Assembly: GCA_029432795.1 (NCBI GenBank)
Contig: JARNMJ010000007.1
Span: 1 to 64,000, forward strand
Length of the DNA stretch: 64,000 bases
Source: Pontiellaceae bacterium B12219
GTDB taxonomy: Bacteria > Verrucomicrobiota > Kiritimatiellia > Kiritimatiellales > Pontiellaceae
Reading direction: 5' to 3'
The notes beneath the pieces are model-generated. The model was not told the DNA's origin and did no database searches. It saw only the letters and a program-made list of their open reading frames with translations. Positions 36,628-46,254 of the stretch are shown here, piece after piece (positions within the stretch are counted from its first letter, which is position 1; every line of letters starts with the position of its first letter). The translations under genes and the position numbers were made by a program.

Positions 36628-37856
36628 TTCGGTATGTTTCGTTTTTTTTATGGGCTGCGGCTGGGTGTGTAATGGCGGAAACGTTCACTGTGGAGCGTCA
36701 GGAAGTGCAGGCTCTTGGTGAACTTACTTCCGCCCCGAACATGATCGAAGCAGCGGGATTTGCTCCGGATGGAAACATCAGGGCGATCTATTATGATGCG
36801 CTGGATTTTAAGGGGAATCCCACGAAGGTATTTGCCTGGTTGGGGCTCCCCGAAAAACAGAAGGGCAAGGTTCCGGGGATTGTGCTGGTGCATGGCGGCG
36901 GCGGAACGGCATTCAAAGAATGGGTCAGAAAATGGAATGACCAGGGCTTTGCGGCGATCTCTATTGCCGTTGAGGGGCAGATCGATGTTAAAGACCCCAC
37001 TTCGGCGGATCGCGCAAAAGCCTGGAAACAGCATGACTGGCCGGGGCCGCGTCGAAACGGAATATACGGAGATTCCGCTGAACCGCTGAAAGACCAATGG
37101 ATGTATCACGCAGTGGCTGATACGGTTCTTGCGAACTCGCTGCTGCGTTCGCTTCCGGAAGTGAATGCGGACCAGGTGGGCGTGATGGGGATTTCATGGG
37201 GCGGAGTGATTACGAGCACTGTGATCGGAATTGATGACCGCTTTGCGTTTGCGATTCCCACCTATGGGTGCGGCAATCTGGCGACCGCTGAAAACCAATA
37301 CGGTCAGGCTCTTGGAAACAATGAGCGCTATAAACAGGTGTGGGATCCGATGGTGTATCTTGAAAAGGCTGTAATGCCGACGCTCTGGTTTTCGTGGCCG
37401 GGCGACCAGCACTTCCCGCTCGATAAGCAGGCCGCCTGTTATGAAGCGATGCCCGGAGCAACGATGGTTTCTCTGATTCCCGGAATGAAACATGGACACG
37501 GCGCCGGGTGGAAGCCTCCGGACAGTTATGCTTTTGCCAAAAGTGTGGTTGAGAGCGGTGCTCCCTGGTGTCGTTGTATTGAACATACCGTTTCTGCAGA
37601 TTCCGTTGCGGTGAAATTTCAATGTTCAAAGCCGCTAAACGATGCGGTGTTGATTTACTCGGTCGATACCGGTGTTACCGGATCGCGGAATTGGGTTGAA
37701 TCGGTTGCAACGCTTACCGAAGGACGTGATGGACAGTGGACGGTGAATGCTGAACTGCCTTCTGGAGCATTGGCCTGGTTTATTAATGTTCATTCCGGCG
37801 CATTGACGGCGAGTTCGGGATATAACGAGGTGCCGGCTGCAGGGCCTGGCGAGTAG
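36624..37856 (+). CDS. Secreted alpha/beta-hydrolase, acetyl-xylan-esterase-like
   Basis: Protein of 410 residues with a signal peptide (about 1-18, ending CVMAET). The alpha/beta-hydrolase core shows IVLVHGGGGTAF (oxyanion region), the nucleophile elbow GISWGG (Ser about 191), a late acid in WPGDQHFP and the His in GMKHGHG. It resembles dienelactone hydrolase/acetyl xylan esterase families. A beta-rich C-terminal tail of about 90 residues follows. It probably removes ester groups from the sulfated glycan or its fragments. ATGA overlap with the upstream sulfatase; a longer frame to 36561 is a shadow and was rejected in favour of the signal peptide. Confidence 0.82.
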   Translation: MIRYVSFFLWAAAGCVMAETFTVERQEVQALGELTSAPNMIEAAGFAPDGNIRAIYYDALDFKGNPTKVFAWLGLPEKQKGKVPGIVLVHGGGGTAFKEWVRKWNDQGFAAISIAVEGQIDVKDPTSADRAKAWKQHDWPGPRRNGIYGDSAEPLKDQWMYHAVADTVLANSLLRSLPEVNADQVGVMGISWGGVITSTVIGIDDRFAFAIPTYGCGNLATAENQYGQALGNNERYKQVWDPMVYLEKAVMPTLWFSWPGDQHFPLDKQAACYEAMPGATMVSLIPGMKHGHGAGWKPPDSYAFAKSVVESGAPWCRCIEHTVSADSVAVKFQCSKPLNDAVLIYSVDTGVTGSRNWVESVATLTEGRDGQWTVNAELPSGALAWFINVHSGALTASSGYNEVPAAGPGE

Positions 37857-38008
37857 GCTGCAGCAGCAAAGCGTCTCTTGAAGTCATCAATCAGGATACT
37901 TTTAATATATCCTGTGAATGGGGGATGGGCGCACCTGAGACAAATGATAGCTTAATTGCAATCACGATGACGTAAGTTCGATAACAGACAGCTGTAATGA
38001 GGTAGATA

Positions 38009-39775
38009 ATGAAGAATATTTTGATTTCGGGGTTGGTAGGCATCTTGGCTATGCAGGGCATCGCCGAAAAGAATGGTATGGATGAAATGTGGGGCGAGAG
38101 TACGATCAAGCTCCGCGCAGAAAACGCAAAACGCGGCCAGCTGTTTGATGAAGGTAACTATGCCATGTTCATTCACTGGGGGCTCTATTCCCAGCTGGGT
38201 AATAAGGTGGATGGTAAAACGTATTACGGGATCGGCGAATGGATCATGAATCCGCGTATGGCCGGGATTCCGATTGATGAATATAAAAAGCTGGCCGGAA
38301 CTTTTAATCCGGAACAGTTCGATGCCAAAGCGATTGCAAAACTGGCGAAGGATGCCGGGATGAAATACATCATCATCACCAGTAAACATCACGACGGCTT
38401 CGCGATGTATGATTCCAAGGCCAACGATTTCAACATCACAAAGACAACCCCCTGGGCAAAAGATCCCATGTTGGATCTGGCCGAGGCGTGCCGGGCCGAA
38501 GGACTGGGATTCGGGTTTTATTATTCCCATAATCAGGACTGGACCTTTCCGGGGGGCGGGAACGGACCTTCCGTGGATGAAAATGGGAATCCGGCCGATT
38601 TTGATGACTACTTTAAGAAGAAGTGCCTGCCTCAGGTAGAGGAAATCACCAGCAACTACGGGCCGATTGAAATGGTCTGGTTTGATACCCCCGGAAAAAT
38701 GCCGAAGAAATATGTTCAGCAGCTGGTGGATGTTGTTCGTAAGAATCAGCCTGACGCGCTCATTTCCGGCCGGGCCGGTCATAATCTGGGCGACTACCAA
38801 TCGCTCGGGGATATGGAGATTCCTCATGAAAATGTTGAGGGCTTGTGGGAAAGTGTGGACACCACCAACGATTCCTGGGCGTATGCCTGGTATGATAATA
38901 ACTGGAAAACTCCGAAAGAAATTCTGAAACGTCTGATTGCCTGTGTTGCCCGGGGAGGCACGTACATGCTGAACATCGGACCGGATGGATCCGGAGCTGT
39001 TCCGGAGCGTGCCGCCCGTGCGTTGGAGGAATCCGGCGCGTGGATTCAGCGCTATCCTCAGGTGGTGTACAATGCAGGGGCTTCGCCCTGGAAGCATGCT
39101 TTGCCGTGGGGCGATGTGACGGTGAATGAGAATAAACTTCTGCTGTCGGTGTTTGACTGGCCGGCTTCCGGAAAACTCTATCTCCCCGGATTGAAAACCA
39201 AAATCAATTCTGCCGCACTGCTCGTGAATGGAAAACCGGAAACCCTCAAATTTGACGTTTCCAATGGCTGGACGATTTTTGAACTGCCGCCGCGGGCACC
39301 GGAAAAGCTGGTTTCTGTTATCGAAGTTGAGCTGGCCGGAACGCCGAAGGCTGATCCGACATTCGGACTTGATCCAAACATTGGAACCGAGATTCTGGTG
39401 GAATTCGCTGACGTTGAGGGGGCCGAGCAATCGCAAAAACGCTGGATGGAAAAATTCGGTGAGTGGAAGCGTATCGTTCAGGTTCACAAGTGGAAGCCCG
39501 ATGGAAAAGCAATCTTTGAGGTTGATGTACTTGAAGCAGGTGACTACTGCGTTGATCTGACCTATGCGGGCGAAGGCCGTTTGGTATGGGGGGTCGATGT
39601 GCTCGGAGGCGAGCATATCCAGAACGAACAGAACTCCTCGCATAACTATCAGGAATTTCCTATCGGCTGGATCAATTTCCCGGCCCCTGGAAAATATGAA
39701 GTGGCGGTTTCCTGTTTGAGCGAAAATCGTGAATCAGCCAGCCTGAAAGGCATTCATTTAAAGCCGGCGCGATAA
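38009..39775 (+). CDS. GH29 alpha-L-fucosidase, secreted
   Basis: Protein of 588 residues with a signal peptide (about 1-18), then the GH29 core: AMFIHWGLYSQLG, FNPEQFDAKAIAKLAKDAGMKYIIITSKHHDGFAMYDS, FGFYYSHNQDW and MVWFDTPGK, where the Asp (about 226) is the expected nucleophile. A C-terminal carbohydrate-binding-like region follows. It releases L-fucose with retention. It is the last gene of the locus and is followed by a strong terminator at 39808-39836. The 152-bp gap before it holds a weak hairpin AGGATA/TATCCT at 37897-37917 and a start preceded by GAGGTAGATA. A near-palindrome copy lies at 39372-39386. Confidence 0.95.
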   Translation: MKNILISGLVGILAMQGIAEKNGMDEMWGESTIKLRAENAKRGQLFDEGNYAMFIHWGLYSQLGNKVDGKTYYGIGEWIMNPRMAGIPIDEYKKLAGTFNPEQFDAKAIAKLAKDAGMKYIIITSKHHDGFAMYDSKANDFNITKTTPWAKDPMLDLAEACRAEGLGFGFYYSHNQDWTFPGGGNGPSVDENGNPADFDDYFKKKCLPQVEEITSNYGPIEMVWFDTPGKMPKKYVQQLVDVVRKNQPDALISGRAGHNLGDYQSLGDMEIPHENVEGLWESVDTTNDSWAYAWYDNNWKTPKEILKRLIACVARGGTYMLNIGPDGSGAVPERAARALEESGAWIQRYPQVVYNAGASPWKHALPWGDVTVNENKLLLSVFDWPASGKLYLPGLKTKINSAALLVNGKPETLKFDVSNGWTIFELPPRAPEKLVSVIEVELAGTPKADPTFGLDPNIGTEILVEFADVEGAEQSQKRWMEKFGEWKRIVQVHKWKPDGKAIFEVDVLEAGDYCVDLTYAGEGRLVWGVDVLGGEHIQNEQNSSHNYQEFPIGWINFPAPGKYEVAVSCLSENRESASLKGIHLKPAR

Positions 39776-39807
39776 AAGGTCTTAACGTCCTGTTTATAAA
39801 TGAAGTT

Positions 39808-39836
39808 AAAAAACCTTCGCCTATGCGGAGGTTTTT
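39808..39836 (+). terminator. Rho-independent terminator after GH29
   Basis: AAAAACCTTCGC (39808-39819) pairs with GCGGAGGTTTTT (39825-39836) around a 5-nt loop, with one mismatch, and the 3' strand runs into a T-rich tract. It closes the glycan-degradation locus. Confidence 0.85.
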
Positions 39837-39948
39837 ATTTTGCACCTTCGGGCGGATGTGTTTTGCGCCGCTTGAATTTCAAGTCCGCAATTCTAATGGA
39901 ATGTTCCTCTCTGATGGTGTAGCTTCTCGGTTTTCTTAAGGGATTTCG

Positions 39949-41091
39949 ATGTATTTTGACTATGCTGCCACCACACCTCCGAAGGATGAGGTCTTGAAAA
40001 CATTTGATGCGGTGAACCGTACTTTCTGGGCAAATCCGCATGCGTTGCACCGTCCGGGGACGCGCGCAGATTCGTTATTGGAACAGTCGCGGAAACAGAT
40101 TCTGGCGTTGCTCGGTGCCGGGAATGACTATACCTGTGTTTTCACCAGCGGAGCCACGGAGGCCAATAATTTGGCCCTCAAGGGAATTGCCGGGCAGTAC
40201 CGGGCGCGGGGAAATCATATTATCACCAGCGAGGTGGAGCATCTTTCCGTATTGAGTGTCTGCAGTTTCCTGAGCATGGGGGATTTCGAGCTGACCGTGC
40301 TTCCGGTAAATGCTGGAGGAACGGTTGATCCGGATAAACTGCAGGAAGCCCTGCGTCCGGATACGATTCTGGTTTCGCTGATGCACGTGAATAATGAGAC
40401 CGGTTCGGTGAATGATATCATGCAGCTCGGTGAGGTGATTAAGTCCGGGAGCAATGCAGTCTTTCATGTGGATGCGGCGCAGTCGGTCGGTAAATTTGAT
40501 CTCTCGCTGGATGAGAGTCCGGTCGATCTGCTGACCTTTTCCGCTCATAAATTTTTCGGTTTGAAAGGAGCGGGCGCGCTGATTCTTAAAAACCGTCTGC
40601 AGCTTACGCCGCTGATTCATGGCGGCGGGCAGGAATCGGGAATGCGTTCCGGAACGGCGGATACCGCCAGAGCCGCCGCCATGGCCAAAGCATTGCGGCT
40701 TTCATTGGAGGAGCGGGAGTCGGCCTTTGTTCGTGTTCAATCCTATAAAAAAAACATTGCGGCCACGTTGAATGAAATTGAAGGAACGGAGTTGAACGGG
40801 CCTGTTGAGCAGACCTCGCCCTTCATCCTCAACTGTTCCGTTTCCGGCGTCCGCCCGGAAACCCTGCTGCAGGGGCTGTCGGAAAAGGGCATATACATTT
40901 CAACGGTATCCGCCTGCTCCTCACAGAAAACGGCTGCAAGCCATGTGGTGCTGGCTCTGACCGGAAGTCGAGAGCGGGCGCAGTCCAGCATTCGGATCAG
41001 TTTGTCGGCCGTCACGACGCAGGAAGAAGTGGATGCCCTCTGCGAAACGCTGCCTCCTTTAATTGAGTCATTACGCTTTAAACGGAAATAA
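39949..41091 (+). CDS. Cysteine desulfurase (NifS/IscS family), ThiI partner
   Basis: Protein of 380 residues with TSGATEANNLAL, the PLP lysine in TFSAHKFFGLKG (about 198-209) and the reactive-Cys loop VSACSSQKT (Cys about 323). It moves sulfur from cysteine to acceptor proteins. Its stop is 10 nt before thiI, the arrangement of the NifZ-ThiI pair of Bacillus. It probably serves tRNA 4-thiouridine formation rather than general Fe-S assembly; no isc or suf gene is adjacent. The start follows AGGGATTTCG; an upstream terminator isolates the gene from GH29. Confidence 0.88.
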   Translation: MYFDYAATTPPKDEVLKTFDAVNRTFWANPHALHRPGTRADSLLEQSRKQILALLGAGNDYTCVFTSGATEANNLALKGIAGQYRARGNHIITSEVEHLSVLSVCSFLSMGDFELTVLPVNAGGTVDPDKLQEALRPDTILVSLMHVNNETGSVNDIMQLGEVIKSGSNAVFHVDAAQSVGKFDLSLDESPVDLLTFSAHKFFGLKGAGALILKNRLQLTPLIHGGGQESGMRSGTADTARAAAMAKALRLSLEERESAFVRVQSYKKNIAATLNEIEGTELNGPVEQTSPFILNCSVSGVRPETLLQGLSEKGIYISTVSACSSQKTAASHVVLALTGSRERAQSSIRISLSAVTTQEEVDALCETLPPLIESLRFKRK

Positions 41092-41101
41092 GGATTTAAC
41101 T

Positions 41102-42337
41102 ATGCAATACGACGCCATCATGGTTCGCCTCGGAGAACTCTTCCTCAAAGGTAAAAACAGACATCGGTTTATCGATCGCTTATTTCAGACGGTGAGAACC
41201 AAACTGGAAATGTTTCCCGATCTGGTGATTGAAACCAAATACGATCATTTCCTCATTTACCTCAACGGAACCGATGATCAGCTGGTTCGCAAACAACTGG
41301 ATCTGGTTTTCGGAATTCATTCCTATGCCTTCGGTAAACTGTGTGAATCCACCATCGAGTCCATCTGCGAAACCGCGCTGCCGGTTGCCGTTGAGGCCTG
41401 CAGCGACGGGAAGAGCATCAAGTTTGAAACGCGGCGCGGTTGGAAAAATTTTCCATTTGGTTCCATTCAAATCTCCCAGCAGGTTGCGGAATACGTGGGG
41501 GGGCATGCGCCGGAGGGTTCGATTCGTTTTAATGTGGCAGAACCGGATCTCGCGGTGCGGATCTTTGTTAAAAAAGATCATACGTTAGTGGTCGCTAAAA
41601 TTGAACTGGCGAGCGGAGGACTTCCGATCGGCCTGAACGGCCGAACGCTGCTGATGCTTTCCGGCGGGCTCGATTCCCCGGTTGCCGCGTATCTCATGAT
41701 GAAGCGCGGTCTGGAAGTGCAGGGCATTCATTTTGAGTCCCCGCCTTACACTACCGCACGGGCCCGGCAGAAGGTGTACGATCTGGCCGAAAAGCTAGCG
41801 CATTATCTTCCTAGAAACCAATTCCGGATCATCATTGTTCCGTTCACAAAACTGCAGAAAGAAATCTTTGCCCACACGCCCGAAAGTTATGGCATGACGA
41901 TTATGCGCCGCATGATGTACCGCGTAACCGCGGGTGTGGCGGAACGGCATAAAATCCGGTTACTTTCCAATGGGGAAAGTCTGGGGCAGGTGGCCTCGCA
42001 AACGCCCGACAGCATGTGGGCGATTAATGCCGTAACCGAAATGCCGATCATTCGTCCTGTCGCCTGTATGGATAAAACCGAAATTATGGAGCTCTCCCGC
42101 CGGATCGATACCTATGATATTTCGATTCGTCCATTCGAGGATTGCTGCACGGTCTTTGTTCCGAAATCTCCGTCCACTGCACCCAACAGGAAAAAGTGCG
42201 AGGAGCATGAACGGAAATTCGACTGGGAACCGCTGGTGCAGGAATGCATTGAAAACACAGAAATCATCGATATCCGGGCCGGTCATCCCATCACGCTCGA
42301 CAGCGATACGACCGATGAAATCTGCGACCTGCTATAG
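41102..42337 (+). CDS. thiI: tRNA 4-thiouridine synthetase ThiI, no rhodanese domain
   Basis: Protein of 411 residues with an N-terminal ferredoxin-like part, a THUMP domain (about 60-165) and a PP-loop adenylation site LMLSGGLDSPVAAYL (about 182-196). It ends without the C-terminal rhodanese domain of E. coli ThiI (482 residues), so it needs an external sulfur relay, presumably the adjacent cysteine desulfurase. It makes s4U8 in tRNA. The ATG at 41102 matches family starts (MQYDAIMVRLGELFLKGKNR) and was chosen over an upstream one in the desulfurase gene. Its 3' end overlaps the end of convergent kdsB by 6 nt. Confidence 0.92.
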   Translation: MQYDAIMVRLGELFLKGKNRHRFIDRLFQTVRTKLEMFPDLVIETKYDHFLIYLNGTDDQLVRKQLDLVFGIHSYAFGKLCESTIESICETALPVAVEACSDGKSIKFETRRGWKNFPFGSIQISQQVAEYVGGHAPEGSIRFNVAEPDLAVRIFVKKDHTLVVAKIELASGGLPIGLNGRTLLMLSGGLDSPVAAYLMMKRGLEVQGIHFESPPYTTARARQKVYDLAEKLAHYLPRNQFRIIIVPFTKLQKEIFAHTPESYGMTIMRRMMYRVTAGVAERHKIRLLSNGESLGQVASQTPDSMWAINAVTEMPIIRPVACMDKTEIMELSRRIDTYDISIRPFEDCCTVFVPKSPSTAPNRKKCEEHERKFDWEPLVQECIENTEIIDIRAGHPITLDSDTTDEICDLL

Positions 42338-43078
42338 CTGAGCAAGCAGCTTTTCCGCTTTCGCCACATCGGCCGGAGTGTCGACGCCGATGCCGAAGTC
42401 TTCCGTTTTGATGACCTTCATGCGGCAGCCCATATCGAGCGCGCGCAGCTGTTCCAGTTTTTCAAGGTTTTCCAGCTGGCAGACCGGTTCCTGAACAAGT
42501 CTGAGCAGATAGTCGCGCCGATAGGCATAGATGCCGATGTGGCGCCAATAGATTCCAGACGTTGGAACGTTTTGAGGTTCTCGGATGTGCGGAATGGTGG
42601 AGCGCGAAAAATAGAGTGCCTGGCCGTGACGGTTGAAGAGGGCTTTTACGACGGACGGATCGTTGATCTGTTCTTCGTCGGTAATCGGGGTTGCGGCGGT
42701 CGCCATATCCCAATCCTTGGAAGAAATCACTTCGGCCAATTCATCGATCAGGTTCGGATCAATCAGCGGTTCATCGCCCTGTACATTGATGACGGCATCG
42801 ACTTCCAATGATTGGACGGCTTCGGCAATGCGATCGGTTCCGGAGGGATGGTCCGCGCGCGTCATGGCCACCTGCACATCCGGAATTTCCAGAGATCGGA
42901 TGCAATCTGCAATGCGCGGATCGTCCGTTGCAACAATGACTGCATCGAGTTTTTCCGCCTGTTTTACACGTTCGACGACCCATTGCACCATGGGTTTTCC
43001 GGAAATCAGGGCGAGGCTTTTTCCCGGAAACCGGGTGGAACCCCAACGGGAGGGAATGACGCCAACAATTCTGCTCAT
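42332..43078 (-). CDS. kdsB: 3-deoxy-manno-octulosonate cytidylyltransferase
   Basis: Protein of 248 residues with the CMP-Kdo synthetase start VIPSRWGSTRFPGKSLA, ATDDPRIAD, and INVQGDEPLIDP (about 95-106). It activates Kdo for LPS inner core. The ATG at 43078 (AAAGGA 7 nt upstream) is chosen over one at 43102. Last gene of the minus-strand operon dCMP deaminase, DUF3108, hldA, rmlD-like, kdsB. Near-palindrome copies at 42553 and 42805 lie inside it. Convergent overlap with thiI. Confidence 0.95.
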   Translation of the reverse strand: MSRIVGVIPSRWGSTRFPGKSLALISGKPMVQWVVERVKQAEKLDAVIVATDDPRIADCIRSLEIPDVQVAMTRADHPSGTDRIAEAVQSLEVDAVINVQGDEPLIDPNLIDELAEVISSKDWDMATAATPITDEEQINDPSVVKALFNRHGQALYFSRSTIPHIREPQNVPTSGIYWRHIGIYAYRRDYLLRLVQEPVCQLENLEKLEQLRALDMGCRMKVIKTEDFGIGVDTPADVAKAEKLLAQL

Positions 43079-43098
43079 CGGTATGTCCTTTATGCGAT

Positions 43099-43974
43099 TC
43101 AAATAAACGGGGTTAGAATGCGTTTGATGTTTGTTCGAAACGGGGTTTGCTGCACGTCGGTTTCCTGCTGAAGCCGACTGATATTGAGCCGGCTGTTTTT
43201 GGGCCGTGGTGCGCCCCCGGGCGGCTGGTTGTTCGGTATGAGGTGGTCATGGGGAAGATTCAATACCTCGCCCATGGCGCAGATCATTTCATATTTGGTC
43301 AGCGCTTCGGCTCCGCTCATGTGGTAAATGCCGCGGCTTTGGACATCGTTTAAAAGGTGTTCAGACCAGTTTCGCAGGGTCTGTGCAACATCGCCGACAT
43401 AGGTGGGAAAGCGCACGGCCCAGTGATCCTCGGCCGAGGGAATCGGGTTGAGCAATTTGTTCAGTAAAATGGTGACGGGGGATTCGTCCAGTGTTTCAAC
43501 TTCGCCGTATAAAATCGGAACCCGCAAAACGATATGATTTTCGGATGTTTCGAGTACGGCCGTTTCTCCGGCGCGTTTGGTCTGGCCGTAAAAGTTGAGT
43601 GGGTTGCAGGGGGCATCAATATCGTAGGGCGGGTTTTGGCCATCGAACACATAGTCGGTGGAAATATAAATGAGTTTGGCGCCGGTCCGGACAGCGGCCT
43701 CGGCCAGCGTGCGGGTGGCGTCCACGTTGAGTGCTTGGGTCTGTTCCTGCTGATTTTCGCATTGGTCGGGTTTTCGTTCGGCGGCGGTATGCAGGATTAA
43801 ATCCGGCTGAACGGATTCGATGGCGGCGTTAACGGCGGCGGCATCGGTCAGGTCCAGTTTCAGGTCGCCCGATGTTGCGCGGCTCCAGGCGCAGGTGGTG
43901 AGCTGTTGATCGGCAAAAACATTGCGGTAGGCGCGTCCCAGCAATCCGCTGGCTCCGGTAATCAGTATATTCAT
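43099..43974 (-). CDS. RmlD-like dTDP-4-dehydrorhamnose reductase family protein
   Basis: Protein of 291 residues of the extended SDR family: TGASGLLGRAY at the N-terminus, ISTDYVFDG and the catalytic YxxxK in FYGQTKRAGE (about 128-137). RmlD reduces dTDP-4-keto-rhamnose; relatives include MAT2B-type regulatory subunits, so the exact function is open. Set 20 nt before kdsB and 9 nt after hldA, in an LPS-core operon, it may supply a deoxyhexose for the outer glycan. No rmlA, B or C genes are nearby. Confidence 0.8.
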   Translation of the reverse strand: MNILITGASGLLGRAYRNVFADQQLTTCAWSRATSGDLKLDLTDAAAVNAAIESVQPDLILHTAAERKPDQCENQQEQTQALNVDATRTLAEAAVRTGAKLIYISTDYVFDGQNPPYDIDAPCNPLNFYGQTKRAGETAVLETSENHIVLRVPILYGEVETLDESPVTILLNKLLNPIPSAEDHWAVRFPTYVGDVAQTLRNWSEHLLNDVQSRGIYHMSGAEALTKYEMICAMGEVLNLPHDHLIPNNQPPGGAPRPKNSRLNISRLQQETDVQQTPFRTNIKRILTPFI

Positions 43975-43983
43975 GGGTGATGC

Positions 43984-45003
43984 CTACAGGTTATTTTCGT
44001 GTGAGGTCATATAGTCGAACAGTTCCTGCTGGGTGCAGGTGGCGGTGCCGAGTTTTCCAACAACAACACCGGCGGCAAAGTTGGAGAGTTCGGCGGCTTC
44101 GAGATAGTTCGCGCCGCAGGCGAGGGCAAGCACATAGGTGGCAATTACGGTATCACCGGCGCCACTGACGTCGAACACTTCGCGGGCCCGGGTGGGAATG
44201 TGCCGTGCCGGTTCATCCTGGGCCAGCAACAGCATGCCGTGCGGACCGAGTGTGATCAAGGTATGGAGCGCTTTCCATTTTTCACTGAGCACCTTACCAA
44301 CTTCGCGGAGCGCTTCGTCTTCCAACGGATTATCGCAGGGTTTTCCTTCGGTGACCCCGGCGGAACCAAATGCTTCTTTACGGTTGGGGGTGACGACGGA
44401 AACCCCTTCCATTTCCAGGATATGGTCATCTTTCGGGTCGTATCCGACGGGAATACCTTTCTGTGCTGCGGCGGCGAGTACCGTATCGACCACTTGCTGC
44501 TGGACGGAGCCTTTGCCGTAGTCTTCGATAATTACCCCATCGGCCAGCTCAATTTCCTGCTCAATGGTTTTGCAGAACTCTGCCATTTCCGAATCCGAGA
44601 TATTCAGATATTCCTCGCGGTCCACACGAACCACCTGCTGCCGTTCTGCAACAATGCGGGTTTTTACACAGCTTGGAAACGTACTGTTTTCCAGAATGGC
44701 GGTCAGTGAAACGCCGGCTTTTCCAAGCTGTTTTTTGAGTTCTTCACCGACGCTGTCCCGGCCAACCACTCCGGCCATAGCGGCTTTTCCGCCGAGAGCC
44801 AGTAGATTGGAGGCGACGTTGCAGGCTCCGCCTGGCATCGATTTTTCGTGCGTCACATGCACCACCGGAACCGGAGCTTCCGGAGAAATACGGGATACCG
44901 AGCCGTAGACAAAGCGGTCCATCATCAGATCGCCCACAACCAGAATGCGCTTAGAGCCCGCTCCTTGCAGAATCTGTTGGACACGTTGTACGGTAATTTT
45001 CAT
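43984..45003 (-). CDS. hldA: D-glycero-beta-D-manno-heptose-7-phosphate kinase (kinase domain only)
   Basis: Protein of 339 residues of the PfkB family with VVGDLMMDRFVYG, GGACNVASNLLALGG and the catalytic SGAGDTVIATYV (Asp about 286). It matches the HldE/RfaE kinase half: heptose-7-phosphate to heptose-1,7-bisphosphate in ADP-heptose synthesis. The nucleotidyltransferase half (HldC) is absent and must lie elsewhere. Overlaps the DUF3108 gene by 4 nt. Alternative: a related sugar kinase, less likely given kdsB downstream. Confidence 0.9.
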   Translation of the reverse strand: MKITVQRVQQILQGAGSKRILVVGDLMMDRFVYGSVSRISPEAPVPVVHVTHEKSMPGGACNVASNLLALGGKAAMAGVVGRDSVGEELKKQLGKAGVSLTAILENSTFPSCVKTRIVAERQQVVRVDREEYLNISDSEMAEFCKTIEQEIELADGVIIEDYGKGSVQQQVVDTVLAAAAQKGIPVGYDPKDDHILEMEGVSVVTPNRKEAFGSAGVTEGKPCDNPLEDEALREVGKVLSEKWKALHTLITLGPHGMLLLAQDEPARHIPTRAREVFDVSGAGDTVIATYVLALACGANYLEAAELSNFAAGVVVGKLGTATCTQQELFDYMTSHENNL

Positions 45004-45785
45004 AGTTTACTTTCTCTCTCTTTAATCCAGAAATCATCCCCCGGACCGGTGACGGATTCCAATTTTACACGGACTTTTCCAATGGAGACCTTGGTTTCTA
45101 CGCATGTAATCATACGACGGGTTTTCTTAGAAACCCAAAACGTGGTTTTAGCATCGCTTAAGTCCGCTCCCTCGCGATCCGCAATCGGGTCCAGTTCAAT
45201 GCTTGCCACCTTGCCGTATTCAGACAAGCGGATGTTACCGGTATCCTTTACCTTCAGTTGAATATTAAAAAGTTCTCCATTCGATAACAGCGAATAGGTT
45301 TCTTTGGGTAATTGTTCGATCGGCACCCGGCGTGATGCATAAATCAAACTGAGCATTTCGCGGGTATGGGGAGTAATTGAAACGGTGTTGGTGGTGTTGT
45401 TCAAGCGATTAATGGATACGGCCTGTCCGGCGGCATGATCAAATGTGGTCAGATAACTTTTATGCGAATCCCCCTGATGCTGAATGCGATCCAGTCGCAA
45501 CGGGAGCGCGGTTTTGGGGTCCAGCACCACAAACATCACATTATCAACTTTGAAGAAGGCCTTATACGTTGCATACGTTTGGGTTTCCATTCTGATCCGG
45601 ATCAGCTCGCGGCCCTCTTCGTATGTTGTTTCTGTTGAACTGCGGGACCAGCCGATAGGCACATGTGCCCAGCTGACGTTGTATTGCGAAACTTCACCGG
45701 GTACAAAGCAGTCGGAATAATCGATTTCCTCCGCTGCGAGAGCAGAAAGACTGCACACCAGAAAGAGGATTAGGAGTTTAATCAT
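45000..45785 (-). CDS. DUF3108 domain protein, exported
   Basis: Protein of 261 residues with a signal peptide (about 1-18, ending SALAAEE). The mature part is beta-rich and matches DUF3108: GEVSQYNVSWAHVPIGWSRS at the start and the strand FKVDNVMFVVLDPKTALPLRLDRIQHQG. DUF3108 proteins are periplasmic or secreted and of unknown function. It is co-translated with hldA (4-nt overlap), and the upstream dCMP deaminase stop is 1 nt away, so it may act in envelope biogenesis. The ATG at 45785 gives the signal peptide; a longer frame upstream is a shadow. Confidence 0.75.
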   Translation of the reverse strand: MIKLLILFLVCSLSALAAEEIDYSDCFVPGEVSQYNVSWAHVPIGWSRSSTETTYEEGRELIRIRMETQTYATYKAFFKVDNVMFVVLDPKTALPLRLDRIQHQGDSHKSYLTTFDHAAGQAVSINRLNNTTNTVSITPHTREMLSLIYASRRVPIEQLPKETYSLLSNGELFNIQLKVKDTGNIRLSEYGKVASIELDPIADREGADLSDAKTTFWVSKKTRRMITCVETKVSIGKVRVKLESVTGPGDDFWIKERESKL

Positions 45786-45786
45786 T

Positions 45787-46254
45787 TCAGTCTCTCCGGA
45801 ACTGCCTGCAACGAATCCCCGCTGCCGCGAAGAGGCCGCGTGCCTGTTCCGAGAAGTGATATTCTGTTTCGTAGACCACTTCCGAGATGCCCGCATTGAT
45901 AATCATTTTGGTGCACATAAGGCAGGGGCTGAGTGTGCAATAGAGCACCCCGTCGCGCACGCTGATGCCGTGATAGGCCGCCTGCACAATGGCATTTTCC
46001 TCGGCATGGGCGCAGATGCATTCGCCAAGGCTTTCGCCGGAGGGCGCATCGGACGCGCAGCGCGGGCAGCCGCCTTCATAGCAATTATCAATGCCGCGCG
46101 GTGTACCGTTGTAGCCTGTTGAAACGATGCGTTTATCCTGCACAATCACGGCCGCTACTTTCCGGCGGCAGCAGTTGCCCCGTCTGGAGACGACGTGTGC
46201 GATATCCATGAAATATTCGTCCCAGTCCGGGCGCTTGGTTGGTTCCTGATTCAT
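45787..46254 (-). CDS. Deoxycytidylate (dCMP) deaminase
   Basis: Protein of 155 residues with zinc ligands CAHAEENAI (about 81-89) and CTLSPCLMC (about 107-115) plus the extra Cys cluster CYEGGCPRC typical of dCMP deaminases. It converts dCMP to dUMP for dTTP synthesis. First gene of the operon that continues into DUF3108, hldA, rmlD-like and kdsB; its link to LPS is only positional. Distinct from tadA at 13.7 kb. Confidence 0.9.
   Translation of the reverse strand: MNQEPTKRPDWDEYFMDIAHVVSRRGNCCRRKVAAVIVQDKRIVSTGYNGTPRGIDNCYEGGCPRCASDAPSGESLGECICAHAEENAIVQAAYHGISVRDGVLYCTLSPCLMCTKMIINAGISEVVYETEYHFSEQARGLFAAAGIRCRQFRRD

Noticed and set aside
37952-39643. Open frame of 563 codons on the minus strand over the GH29 gene
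   Set aside because: Antisense to a clear fucosidase with conserved GH29 motifs; no independent evidence of coding.
39808-39836. Hairpin after GH29 as a possible repeat element
   Set aside because: The stem plus T-rich 3' side fits a normal rho-independent terminator; it is not part of the heptamer repeat family.
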